DNA of 64,000 bases from Euphorbia lathyris. Taxonomy: Eukaryota > Streptophyta > Magnoliopsida > Malpighiales > Euphorbiaceae. A program made the position numbers and the translations under genes. Within the stretch, counting starts at the first letter, position 1; every line of letters begins with the position of its first letter. The stretch lies in the NCBI RefSeq assembly GCF_963576675.1, contig NC_088915.1:83461501-83525500 (forward strand), given 5' to 3'. Below the pieces are notes generated by a model. It was given only the letters and a program-made list of their open reading frames with translations. It ran no database searches and was not told the origin of the DNA. This document shows, piece after piece, positions 1-10,288 of this stretch.

Positions 1-1591
1 GTAAAAATAAGATTTTATGGTTAGAAATATCTAGGTGTACGAAATTTTGGTGATATGGGTTTTGAGCTAGAGATATAGAGAATTGTCTATATAGATTCGT
101 ACCTGAATCTTGTGATACATTTTTCGACCAAATAGAGGCTGAATCTGTCATGGAGTCCTAAATGAAAGTTCTTTATTTTTGTCTTACGTTTCCAAGAGTT
201 TTTGAATCGCCTTAATCGGACTCCGTATGAAAAAGTTATGCTGAAAACGGCATATGTTGGTCATTTTAGCGTTAAATCAGAATTTGGTTTTTGCTTTGAT
301 TTTTCTCCTTATTTGAGAGACATTGCTACTGGTTTACATGATAAGTTGGTCTTCTTAGGAATATAGGAAATTGAGGAAAGGAGAAAGTGGTCAATTGATG
401 ATAATAGATATGGAATTGAGAAAGCTAAACTATGGAGGTTTCAATTAATGAGTTTGGAAGTTGAATAATGATTGGGTGATTATAGCATGAATTTAGTGTA
501 TTATAGAAGGAGATTTGAAATTTAAATTACTGTTTTATTGGTGAACTTCATGGAGTTGAGGTTTAGAATTATTGAGAGTTATATAAATGATGTTTAGAGA
601 GATACCGATGTTAGTGATCAATAAGAAGTAAAGTGGGAGAATATATTTGGAGTTCATGATTTGATGATTAAATATGAAAATTTGGTAAGCTTAAATAGTG
701 TTTGAGGAAATAATTAAGATATGAATGTTGAGGACAAATTTTACTGATCTTAAGCACAGTTTGAGCTAGAAAATTAAGAGCTATTGTGTTTGAGGATATT
801 GCTTGGAGATTGCAAAAACTTTCATATTGCGATTTAAGTAAATCGTATTTGTTATCAATATAGTTTGATGAGAAACTTAAATTTATTTGGAATTATTAAG
901 GGGATGTAGGATGACGGGTATAAGAATGATCTATATTGATTTTTCTTATTGTAAGGAATTGATTATAGAGGTTTACGAAAATAAATAAGTCAATGTGATA
1001 TTCATAGAGGTTTATATTTGATTGATGATGATGACTTAGAGTTCATATTCATCATGATTGGAGTGAAAAATTATAGATATAAGTATTATTATTATGATGA
1101 AGTAAGATTATATGCTGATCCAAATCATTGATTCAGATTATTTAGAGGTTAAGGCAAATATAATATCGTACATATTAGCGGTTCAAAAGTGATATTTTTG
1201 AAGTCTGTAGAATTTGGAGATAGGTGAAATATATTTGTTATATATGCAATTGATGGGACCAATTGTGATTTAAATTTATTAAAGTGAGATTTGGTGTATG
1301 TTAGGAAGATGTGAATAATATTTGAAGTTTTATTGTGGATTATGGCGATGAAATTAACTATATTGAAGTTTAGAGTTACTAAGAGTTATACTGAAATGAG
1401 TGTTACAAAGATGTCGATATTGATAAATGATGAAGTTAATAGAAGGAAACATTAGAATTTGTGGTCTTATGATAATTATGAGGAATCTTGATGATGTGAA
1501 ATAATTTTGTGATCTTGGAGATATTTGAGGAAGAAAATTTGGATTGGAGAATGTGAATTTCGAGGACGAAATTTCTTAAGGTGTGGAGAAT
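1..1591 (+). mobile_element. Degraded internal region of a Ty3-type LTR retrotransposon
   Basis: AT-rich sequence with no long reading frame. It is assigned to the element because it runs into a purine-rich stretch at about 1558-1590 (a GGACGAAATTTCTT block followed by GGTGTGGAGAA) of the kind that precedes the 3' LTR in plant Ty3 elements, and then directly into an LTR start. No gag or pol motif could be read, so coding parts are lost or this is a non-coding spacer. The 5' part of the element lies outside the window. Confidence 0.5.
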
Positions 1592-2162
1592 TGTCACGTC
1601 CGGGTCTAAATTTCTAGAATTTATACCTTGATAGTAAAATATATTATAATTATTAGGTGTATGATTTTTATTTAGTGTTATAGAAAAAGTTTGAAGTTAA
1701 TTTAAGGGTTTTAATGAGTAAATTAAAAGTTTAGAGTAATATGTGTTTTCCGTATGATTGATTACGATTTGGTTTGATAAAACGCTTATTTGATTATAAT
1801 ATTTTATAAGGGTTTGAACTCAAGAATCGATACAAGATTATATATTTTTGGTTTTTGGTTTACTACTTTGATTATATTATGTATTTTGGTTTTGAGTATA
1901 TTTTATAAGGTTTTGCTTAAATCCTTTTATAAAGGTATATATGTAGCTATGTTAAGGAAATGTTGTTTTTATGGCTGATAGTTTCTTACTGAGATTTTTG
2001 TCTCACTGTTTTTAAATGTTTTAATGTTTTTAGGTGATAAAGTACAGGATATAGAGAAGGTTGTCGACAGATTAGGCGAGGTTGGAGACTCCTAAGTATT
2101 GATTATGATCTTTCTATTTCACGCCCGATGCCGATTGATGTCATTTAGGGTCGGGTGTGACA
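1592..2162 (+). repeat. 3' LTR of a Ty3-type retrotransposon
   Basis: Begins TGTCACGTCCGGG and ends GGTCGGGTGTGACA, so the ends are an inverted TGTCAC/GTGACA pair with canonical TG...CA termini. It is 571 bp long and is preceded by a polypurine tract. No second LTR copy lies in the window, so the boundaries rest on terminal structure alone. Confidence 0.7.
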
Positions 2163-2261
2163 ATCTAGAAATCACAACCATTTTTCTTGAAACTACGTCA
2201 TTTAATAATTATATATTTATTGTTAAGTGAATAATTATAGATTTAAAGTGATATTTTCTAT

Positions 2262-2404
2262 GCCAATTCACTAATGGTTAACCGACCGAAATATAGGTTA
2301 ACCAACCAAATTAATAAGTTAACCGAAATATGGTTAGCCGAATTAAATGGATTGGTTAATGGTTTTTCTTAATGGAGTGGTTAACCGACCATGTGCACCC
2401 CTAA
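2262..2404 (+). mobile_element. hAT-like element, right-end fragment
   Basis: Carries repeated GGTTAACCGACCGAA-type motifs and ends in GTGCACCCCTA. It matches the last ~170 bp of the complete hAT-like element at 27651-28607. The left end is missing, so this is a truncated copy of the same family. Confidence 0.55.
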
Positions 2405-2411
2405 TAAAAAC

Positions 2412-2511
2412 AAGTGAAATGACAATATAGTCATGAATAGTTACTGTTATCTTATTGGTCAAATCTACATTAAATTCTATTAGTACAAAATGATCTTTAT
2501 AATTAAACATT

Positions 2512-2559
<48 letters not shown>

Positions 2560-2734
2560 TGAAAGGGCGTCGGTTCAAATCCCATAGCTGTCAATATTTT
2601 TATTTTTATTTTTCATTTACATTTTGAAACGGCATCGTTTCCTTATTTCGTTGTGAGAATCAGAATCCCATCTTCTCCTTCCTCTTTTCTTCATTGTCAT
2701 TCTGGCGGCGATTATTGCTTGCCGTCGATCTCAT
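2412..2734 (+). repeat. Duplicated tRNA-Leu plus PPR-leader block, copy A
   Basis: Closely matches 9952-10287 in the same orientation. Both contain, in order, a common upstream sequence (ATGACAATATA...CATGAATAGTTAC), a tRNA-Leu gene, a T-rich stretch, an ACG(A/G)CATCGTTT motif and a leader ending GGCGGCGATTATTGCTTGCCG. In copy B this leader runs into the PPR start codon. Here homology stops at about 2734 and unrelated sequence follows. Copy B carries about 20 bp after the tRNA that copy A lacks. Confidence 0.85.
2514..2593 (+). tRNA. tRNA-Leu (anticodon UAG), possibly decayed
   Basis: Eighty-nucleotide class II tRNA fold: acceptor GACAGTT pairs with AGCTGTC, A box TGGCCGAGTGG, anticodon stem CCAGA/TCTGG around loop TTTAGGC (anticodon TAG), variable arm, and B box GGTTCAAATCC. 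Compared with the copy at 10053-10132, the T stem is damaged (GTCGG opposite CCCAT gives one mismatch and a weak pair). A short T run follows (TTTTTATTTTT). This copy may be a pseudogene. Confidence 0.8.
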
Positions 2735-2817
2735 TGGAACATATGTTATGTTATGATATTTAGTTTCATTTTAGAACATATTAGCATTTGTTTTAGAACA
2801 ATCTTGCTACTATAAGT

Positions 2818-3124
2818 ATGTGTATTATATGTGTGTTGTTCTTTTCAGTAATTACAGATAAATTATTGTTTGATGAGCCTGCATTTATGGAAGAGCTGGA
2901 TGATGTAATGGCTAAAGTCATGGAGAAATATCAAAGCAAAATGAAGAAGAAGCGTGTTGGAGTAATATCTCATCCAAGTTTTAATCTGTTTAGCCAGAAT
3001 TCAAATATTGCTGAAAATGTTGCTGCTTTAGAATTTGAGAGATTTGCAAGATTGTATGGAGTCAACACAAGAGGTTGAGAATACTGGGCCAGAGCTTAAA
3101 GCACCAGATATTAATGAGATGTAA
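2818..3124 (+). CDS. Small unknown ORF or gene fragment downstream of duplicated PPR leader
   Basis: An 86-codon frame runs from 2818 to 3078 with an acidic/basic middle (MEELDDVMAKVMEKYQSKMK, KKKRVGVIS). At its end another frame opens an ATG at 3056 and continues for 22 codons (MESTQEVENTGPELKAPD...) to a stop at 3124. The two frames overlap, which could mean a frameshift or a missing splice. A TTGTTCTTTTCAG acceptor-like site at about 2833-2846 suggests the first residues may be intronic. No family was recognised. It lies about 85 bp after the copied PPR leader, so transcription from that leader is conceivable but not shown. Confidence 0.3.
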
Positions 3125-3576
3125 GATTCATAACGCATACCTTAGTGTTTAGAATATATGTTTTATGTTTTTGAACATATGGTTTAGTTTTTAGAACATA
3201 CGTTAAGATCGAGTTTATTGAATTAATTAGATTAGTATTGTAATGGAAGAGTGATAAATGATAAATAAAATACATATATAATATTATAAATATTTGAGAA
3301 TTTCTGTAGGTAATTTTCAAGGATTCCCCAAATATTTATTTGAGGTAGAGGTGGGGATCTCCACAGTTCGAGGATAGTACTTCCTATCCCCTTTTATTAT
3401 TCAAAAGTAAAATGCTCACTCATCCATATATATATACACGATGTGTTTATAAAGAAGAATATTAAAGCTCTTTATTTTCTCCAAATAAAGCAATAACATA
3501 TCAAAGTTGCAATGTTACACACGAATGTTATCTTTAGTTTGAGCTTTGTATTCGGCATGTATATGTAATAATCAAT
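3125..3576. other. Intergenic, AT-rich, no gene seen
   Basis: Contains repeated short phrases such as TTTTAGAACATA around the preceding ORF, and a GGGGATCTCCACAG stretch near 3350. No coding frame or clear element boundary was found. Confidence 0.5.
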
Positions 3577-3634
3577 GAGTTGTTGTTGTGTAGTGGTTAT
3601 TACGTTAGTCTTACACACTAAAGGTCTCCAGTTA
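3577..3634 (+). pseudogene. tRNA-Val (UAC) fragment
   Basis: Reads like the D arm and anticodon arm of a plant tRNA-Val: TTGTGTAGTGGTTATTACG (A box), then TTAGTCTTACACACTAA (anticodon stem-loop, anticodon TAC), then AGGTCTCCAGTT. The 3' T stem and acceptor are absent (the sequence goes to ATATCTTTATAG), so it is not a functional tRNA. It could be the head of a tRNA-derived SINE or a partial tRNA copy. Confidence 0.6.
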
Positions 3635-3879
3635 TATCTTTATAGCCTAGCTGCATATGTCGCCGCTGAATTATTTCCTAAAATTCTTCATAATAACTGA
3701 ACTGTCCAGTCAATACCCAAAAAATTCTTGCTCCATCCTTCCCAGCCGAGTGTCTTCTTCGGTGGGGTTTCAAACATGTAGTGATGCACGATGATGTCAA
3801 ATATAAAATGGTCATGATTTTGTAGGAAGCTTCTCTGGTCATCGTTTGAACAGCTTTGATAATGCTCATATTGGTCGAC

Positions 3880-4430
3880 TAATTATGTCCAATGGGGATC
3901 AACCGTTGAAACTAGGGAATTGAAGATTGCTTAATCAACAGCATGGGGATTAACCATTTTGTGGAGGCTAATCTCATTAAGTCGTGGTTATTATCGGATT
4001 CTTCTTACCTCTCCAGCCATGAAGAATCTTGGTTGGGGACGTGGTACCTTGAACCTAAAGCTAGAGCTCTTCCGACTACATCAATTGGTCTTAGACTTCG
4101 ACCATAACGAATAGAAATCAACTAATGCTCCCACATGGATTCAGATTCATTCTCTTCCCCAAAAATATTGGGACACGGAAGTATTATAGCCCTGAGCCTG
4201 AACTAATAAATTCCTTTGATGCGCTTCTAGCTAATTCTGAGCACACAACTATTCAGTCCGACACTCCCACGGACACGGTAAATCGTATAATTGAAATTGT
4301 CCCGATAAATAATAGCGTCAATGATATTGTCTTTGAAGTTCCCCCAAATATTCAGATGTCTGGTAATGTCTATGTTTTACGGCTCATTAATGACAATTCT
4401 TTCATATCAATCAACACCCACAGGTAGATT
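3880..4430 (+). pseudogene. Unrecognised protein-coding relic
   Basis: With a few stops ignored, a continuous protein-like stretch can be read: ...NHFVEANLIKSWLLSDSSYL..., then SWLGTWYLEPKARALP..., a stop near 4108, then an open 100-codon frame at 4125-4427 starting MLPHGFRFILFPKNIG. Codon use and residue composition look coding, but I do not recognise the family. A polyprotein from a retroelement or an old integrated pararetrovirus is possible. No catalytic motif supports either. Confidence 0.3.
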
Positions 4431-4578
4431 GACAGTTGGTTGAAAGCATAAAGAATAAAAAGGTACAAAGCAAAAGAACTTCTTTTTAATAAAAGTTTTC
4501 CATAAAATAAATATAGTTTAGAAAGACATGGAAAATAATAAATTTATAAAAAAGAATATTTTATTCCAAAAAAATAGC

Positions 4579-4601
4579 AATATATATATATATATATATA
4601 A
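4579..4601. repeat. (TA)n microsatellite
   Basis: Uninterrupted TA dinucleotide run in AT-rich flank. It is followed by several imperfect TCTCGGTGAGA-like inverted motifs (4605-4740), whose origin is unclear. Confidence 0.9.
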
Positions 4602-6313
4602 TTAGCCTGTCTCGGTGAGATAGGCTGTTGGAAGTTTTTTTCCTTTTAACGATTGTCTCGTCTCAATGAGATCGGACCATGTCCTGGTGAGACATACCCT
4701 GTATCAGCAAGATTGTTCCAGATCTCGGGGAGACGGTGTCTTAAATGTCATTTTCTCAACACTCACGCATCCACTATCCACGTTTTTTTTTTTGCTCCAT
4801 CTCTGCAATATCAATTTGTGGAAATGATGGGAGAAAAGATAAGGAATCATGAGACATGGAGCTAGAATTATTTGCTATAAATACAACCTCAAATCTCATT
4901 CTAACCCACCCACCCACCCACTCAGCCAATCCAACAAAAACCTCAACTTCTCAATCATAGAACACTACAAGAAAAATCGCTATCACCGGCGACAAAATTC
5001 CGTCGTGATGGACGATTTTGCGTAGGTGATCGGTATCACCGACGGAAGTCCGACAGATTCATCTTTGTCGGCGTTGACCTCGTAGGTAAGCCGCTCCGAG
5101 AAATTTTTACCGAGACAAAAATATCACCGACACAAACTTTAGTCGGCCTTATCCGTCGGAAATTCCAACTACTTTTAGTAGGTGACTTGTGTCGGTGATT
5201 CCGACAACATTACCGACCCATATGTATCGGTGATCAATTTTTCGGAACATTTATTTACAATTTTACCGAGAGATACTGCAACGGAAATGCGTCGGAAATG
5301 CAGAATTATTTAAAAATTAATTTTCATATTTTTTAAATCATTATATTTGGATTGAAGGAAACTCATACATGTTCAATGACAAAATTCCATTAGTGAAAAA
5401 GCTCTGAGTTTCCTAATGATCAACTAATTTGATGTATCTCATAACGAGTTGCTCAAGCTGAATTAAATAGACATGGTAACAAAAAAAAAAAAAGCAATAA
5501 TTTGTCTGCTATGACACATGAGACTGAAGTGCAGGCAACTGAAAATGTAATTCACTAGTCTTTAGCACTCCAAGATTCATAGGTATATATTACATATAAC
5601 CAAATAATGCATCATGAGCAGTCAACAACCTAGCAAGTGTAAGCTTTTCGAGTTTACTGCAAACGGAAAATAAAATCACAGATGCATGGTTAATAATACA
5701 GGGTTCACAAATTTAGGAATTACCAATTAGATAAAACAGGCTTACCAGTCTGACAACTCATGGAAGTTTTGTATCTCTTCTGCTATAATTTTAGCACAAA
5801 GCCATGTTTGGTTGCTCCAAAAACATGAGAGAATTGAGATAGAAAATGAATTTAAGTGACTTCATTAATAGTAAGTAAATCCATACCAAAAATAATTCAT
5901 ATAATAGGAAAATACTCAATAAAAAGCTCAGAAACCAAACAGAGTGCAATTGTAATAAATAAAAGTAAGGTATGTTCAACATCACGTTTAGTTGGCATAT
6001 AGATACTTACGTTCTCTGCCGTGTCAATATTGTAATAAATGTAAATAAATTAGCTAGAATAACTTTATTCAAATCAAATGTAAATTTGAAGATCAGCAAA
6101 GAAAATGAAGTAAAAGAGAGTCGAACTTCAATACCTGTGACCCGTTAAAATTGCTATCCATTCCAATTCGGGTGATTTTACTCCTAATGGAAAATAAAAA
6201 AAAACACACATATTGTATAAGACAATAATATAACATAAAACCAAATTAAAGCTAGAGAATGGGTGAAATTAAAGAGGAAAAGCATGAAGCTTTAAATAAA
6301 TTATGAAACATAC

Positions 6314-6471
6314 CTCCTTATCAGGAGCACATTCTTCATCGTTACAATTATCATCATCAGGATATAAGCTCTGACAGTAAAAAGCTTGAAATTTCGCATA
6401 TTCAAGGTTTGGAATTTGTTGAAAACCCCAAGAGAAGTAGTGAATGTACATGTCTTTGCTGATATCATTGC
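6314..6471 (-). pseudogene. Exon-like segment inside the CACTA element
   Basis: On the minus strand a frame reads ...KDMYIHYFSWGFQQIPNLEY... to ...DNCNDEECAPDKE. It is bounded by an acceptor-like CATCTCAG and a donor-like GAG|GTATGT. This is the signature of a real exon with spliceable ends. It may be a captured host-gene exon or part of the element's own eroded gene. The protein family was not recognised. Confidence 0.4.
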
Positions 6472-7685
6472 CTGAGATGCCAATAGTTTATATTTCAGCA
6501 ATGAAACCCATAATGAAAATCAACGATGTTAATATAAAATTAAACAAAGAAAGCAACATGCTACTACATTTTACTCTAAAATTTCCTTTTTTCCAGAATC
6601 ATAAGGAATATGAAAAACTGAAAGACACAAGCAGAGGCACTTGATTAACTCATGAGCGCTTCAGATAATTGCATTTAAAACCAAACCCATGAAGCAAGAT
6701 ATTTTGTCTAGCATCATGATCCATACTTGCATTTATATAGCACATTTGGAGCTCTTCATCTGCATATTGAAATATAACTCATAAGTATTGAATGCCGTGT
6801 TCCTGAAACATATCACTTATGATTCTTATTACATGTTGAAATTAGGATTAAGATTACTACATATTGAAATTAGGACCTGTAGACAATTCACAAAAGTACA
6901 TTGCATATTGAAATTAGGATTAGATACCACGAAAGTATACTACATGTTGACAATTCACCCTTAGATACTAGATATGTCACTTTCTTTTCACTATTTATAC
7001 ACTCTCTTATTTCAATTTAATTAACATTAACACCACTACCTAATTTTAATATTATTGTTTACATTTCTCCTAGCTAATATTATAAAATGATCAGAACAAA
7101 ACCTATTCTCATGTTTGAATCATACAAAATTAATCTTCAATGTTCATTACATGAAACTAATATGCTTTCATGGTCCAACCTGCATCATTTTGTGTGTAAT
7201 TTCTTTGTTGTGTGCTCATCATCTCCTAAACAAAGTGCATGTGACCCACCTCACAAATAGTGGACTAGCAGTAGTTGCCTCTGCTCAATTTTTAAATAGT
7301 ACAAAAGAAATCATTAATTCAAGATCAAAATCTTTTAAAACAAAAAGGAGTAATCATAACCTAAAAATAATATGCAATTATGGGTATCATCCGCCATTGA
7401 TGCCTTAAGTGAGGTTCATAGCATTATACCATCACACCAAAAAAGGGAGGAAAGAGAAGAAGTAAAATGTATTAAATTGAAACCTAGAAGCCAGATTGTG
7501 ATAGAGAACGGAGGAGCTGCAAATGGTGGTGCTGGAGCTCCAATTGCGGTCCAAAGTCAAGTCTGGTATGGAAAACGCCAGATCCACTGGTGGTGGCGGC
7601 AGATCAAGAGAGTTAACTCACAAATCGTGATAAATCAATACCCATAATAAACCTCAAATCAAAAGCAAATGCAAAGAAGAGAAAT

Positions 7686-7845
7686 GTGAGTTTGGTACCT
7701 GAAGAGAGTAGATCGAGTTTTGGAGCAGATTGAGGAGATGGGGGAGAGAACCAGAACAGAGAGAAGCGAGTTTGGTACCTGAAGAGAGTAGATCGAGTTT
7801 TGGAGCAGATTGAGGAGATGGGGGAGAGAACCAGAACAGAGAGAA
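7686..7845. repeat. 80-bp tandem duplication within the CACTA element
   Basis: Two adjacent near-identical 80-bp units beginning G(T/C)GAGTTTGGTACCTGAAG and ending CCAGAACAGAGAGAAG. On the minus strand the region (about 7650-8010) looks like a leader and first exon running leftwards, with AGGTACC possible donors in each unit. Confidence 0.9.
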
Positions 7846-8357
7846 GTGTAGCAGAGAGTGGCGGAGAGGAGGTGCGTAGCGCCGCCGGTGCTGGTGGAAA
7901 TCGTGCAGCTGCTTGTGGAGGCAATGAGGAGAGCGAGAGAATAGGGTGAGGTAACCAAATTTCAATCGGGAAGCAGAGGGGGAAAGAGAGGCAGAAATTA
8001 GGGTTAAGGCTGAATATCCTTATCTATTTATATATTATTTTTATTTTTATTTTTTAATTGAATATTTTTTTTTATCAATTATAGATTTTTTTTAATATTT
8101 AATTACCGATAGATATTATGTCGGTCTATATACAAGATTTGTTGGTGTTATCACGGACAAATATAATTTCCGACAATCTCTGTCGGGGACAGGGGCGGAT
8201 TATTCCCGCCTATAATTACCAACACATTCTAAGAATGTGTAGGTGAATGTGTTGGTGATCAGACACATATATTCTGTAGGTATTCCGTCGGTATTTCCTA
8301 CACAAAATATTCCATCGGTCCAATCCGTCGGTGATAACGTTTTTTCTTGTAGTGGAA

Positions 8358-8817
8358 TAACCAGCCTTTTGCAATCCAAATTCGATTCTTTCAAGCTCTC
8401 TTTTGCAGCCATTTTCGATTTCTTCAAGCTTCCAAATCGTTTGAAACCAAGTTTTTATCAAGCCACCATCATCAACTGACATGCAATTGGTGCAAAATAG
8501 GAAAGCATATATGTGTTTTACATTAATGTTTGAAAATAATCTAACTTGCCAATGTTACAGTAAAATTGCATCATTTTAGATGTTAAAAATAAAATTGTTC
8601 GTTCTTGTAAATGTTAGGGATATTTTTATACATTATTCCTTTTAAATTAAGGCAGTTAGGTGGCGTTTATGTTATATCTTGAATTTTAATTGTAAGATTA
8701 TAAAAATGAATAAAGTTCAGTGATCATGGATGTTATTTACCGTAACGTATAAACTCTTATTTATCGCTGATGAGCACGTCGGTCTGCCTTTGAAATAAGA
8801 AACAAGAATATAATTAA
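8358..8817. other. Intergenic, no gene seen
   Basis: The CACTA element ends just upstream, in sequence that reads as a continuation of the 4900-4960 flank. The remainder is AT-rich with no supported reading frame. Confidence 0.5.
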
Positions 8818-9255
8818 TTGGCTTAATGCATGTTTACACTCTTAAACTTGACAAATTTTGCCTACTGACATCCTGAACTTTTTAAATATCTTATCACACT
8901 TATAGTTGGCTTTAAAAACCTATCACATACTTATAGTTGGCATTAAAAATCTATCACACACCTAAAGTTCTCATTAGGACCTACTGCACATAAAATTATT
9001 GATTTGTCATATTTGACATATGACGTTACATACAAAACGAACTAATACGATTTCTTTTTTCAATATCATGCACATGTGACCTCGTCTGTCAAAGATGATA
9101 GATCATGATTTGTGTCTAATAGGTCCGAGTGAGCCAACTTTAGGTGTGTGATAGGTTTTTAAAGCCAACTATAAATGTGTGATAGATTTTTAAAGTCATC
9201 TATAAATGTATGATATCTTATTTAAAAAAGTTCAGGATACCAAGTTGAGATTCCC
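8818..9255. mobile_element. Inverted-repeat MITE-like element
   Basis: The two halves are complementary: CATCCTGAACTTTTTAAATA and repeated TATCACACTTATAGTTGG motifs on the left match AAAAAGTTCAGGATACC and CCAACTATAAATGTGTGATA on the right. The outer boundary and target duplication are not clear. Confidence 0.6.
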
Positions 9256-9429
9256 ACGGCTAAACTTTTAATGACTTTTTTTACCCACCTTATCTACAAA
9301 TCACACCCTTTCTCACTCTATCAATATGTAATTATGTTTGGGCCAGTTTTAATTTTGTTGCCGTAAGATTTAAGAGACTTTAATGACTCTAAAAATAATA
9401 GATTTAATATTCACCAAAAAAAAAATAAC

Positions 9430-9940
9430 GGGTAAATTACATTCATGGTCACTGAATTTTAGACATTTAACATTATAGGTACTGAACTTCAATTCTTAAC
9501 AGTATGGCCACTAAACTTTATACTTTTTAATACCGATTGCCACTCAACGCCTCAAAACGACCGTTGACGGCCTAAAAATAAAAAATTCAAAGCGTTAATG
9601 ATATTCTAAGGAACTTTAATTCTTGAAAATTTTCGTTTTGAGATCATTTAGGTATTATTTTGTTAGGAGAGAGAGTGACTTTTTAGAGAGACAAACCTCC
9701 AAAAAATGTGATTTGGAAAATAAAAAATGTGGTTCCATGGTAAATGTCATTCTGAACAATTTTAATTATTGAATATTTTCATTTTGTGGTTGTTAACGGT
9801 CATTTAGAGGAGTTAGTTAAAATTGAGTGGCTACCGATATTGAAAAATGTAAAATTTAGTGGCAATACTGTTAAGAATTGAAGTTTAGTGCCCATAATGT
9901 TAAAATATGTAAAGTTTAGTGGTCCTAGGTGTAATTTACC
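9430..9940. mobile_element. Mutator-like MITE (GGGTAAATTACATTCATGG family)
   Basis: Long terminal inverted repeats: GGGTAAATTACATTCATGGT on the left, and on the right a sequence ending TAGGTGTAATTTACC, with further pairing such as TTCAATTCTTAACAGTA against TACTGTTAAGAATTGAA. The same family occurs at 51327-52111. No clean target duplication is visible here. It abuts the duplicated tRNA block. Confidence 0.7.
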
Positions 9941-9951
9941 TAATAAAATTG

Positions 9952-10050
9952 CTGAAATGACAATATACTCATGAATAGTTACCGCTACCTTATTGGTCAA
10001 ATCTGCATAATGTTTCGTTAGTATAAAATAATTGTTTTTATATAAACATC

Positions 10051-10133
<83 letters not shown>

Positions 10134-10287
10134 TTTTTTTATTTTTATTTTCCAGTTACATTTTGAACCCGGTTTATATTAATGACTGAAACGACATCGT
10201 TTGCTTATTTCGTTGTGAAAATCAGAATCCCATCTTCTTCTTCTTCATTGTCATTCCGGCGGCGATTATTGCTTGCCGCCGATCTCA
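9952..10287 (+). promoter_or_regulatory. Duplicated tRNA-Leu plus PPR leader, copy B (PPR promoter/5'UTR)
   Basis: Sequence homologous to 2412-2734, here joined directly to the PPR start codon. The tRNA ends only 156 bp before the PPR ATG, so the PPR promoter must lie across or very close to a Pol III gene. The leader ends GCCGCCGATCTCAA|ATG. Confidence 0.7.
10053..10132 (+). tRNA. tRNA-Leu (anticodon UAG)
   Basis: Complete class II tRNA of 80 nt. Acceptor GACAGTT/AGCTGTC with one G-U pair and discriminator A, A box TGGCCGAGTGG, anticodon loop TTTAGGC (TAG), long variable arm, perfect T stem GTGGG/CCCAC with loop TTCAAAT. A seven-T run follows at 10134-10140 and can act as Pol III terminator. 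It reads CUA leucine codons. CCA is not encoded, as usual for nuclear tRNAs. Confidence 0.95.
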
Positions 10288-10288
10288 A

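Larger units (their letters stand above)
4963..8354. mobile_element. Non-autonomous CACTA (En/Spm-type) transposon
   Basis: Terminal inverted repeats start CACTACAAGAAAAATCGCT and end in the complement (…TTTTTTCTTGTAGTG). A perfect 3-bp target duplication GAA flanks it (4960-4962 and 8355-8357), as expected for CACTA elements. Both ends (about 4963-5300 and 8100-8354) carry many direct and inverted CCGACGGAA/GTCGGTGAT subterminal repeats, the family's usual transposase-binding region. Length is 3392 bp. No transposase frame was found, so it should depend on a partner. The interior has exon-like pieces on the minus strand (6314-6471) and an 80-bp tandem duplication (7686-7845). Confidence 0.9.

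Noticed and set aside
7613..7965. Three overlapping minus-strand ORFs of about 100 codons
   Set aside because: They overlap in all three frames over the 80-bp tandem repeat in the CACTA element. At most a transcribed leader, with no protein family.
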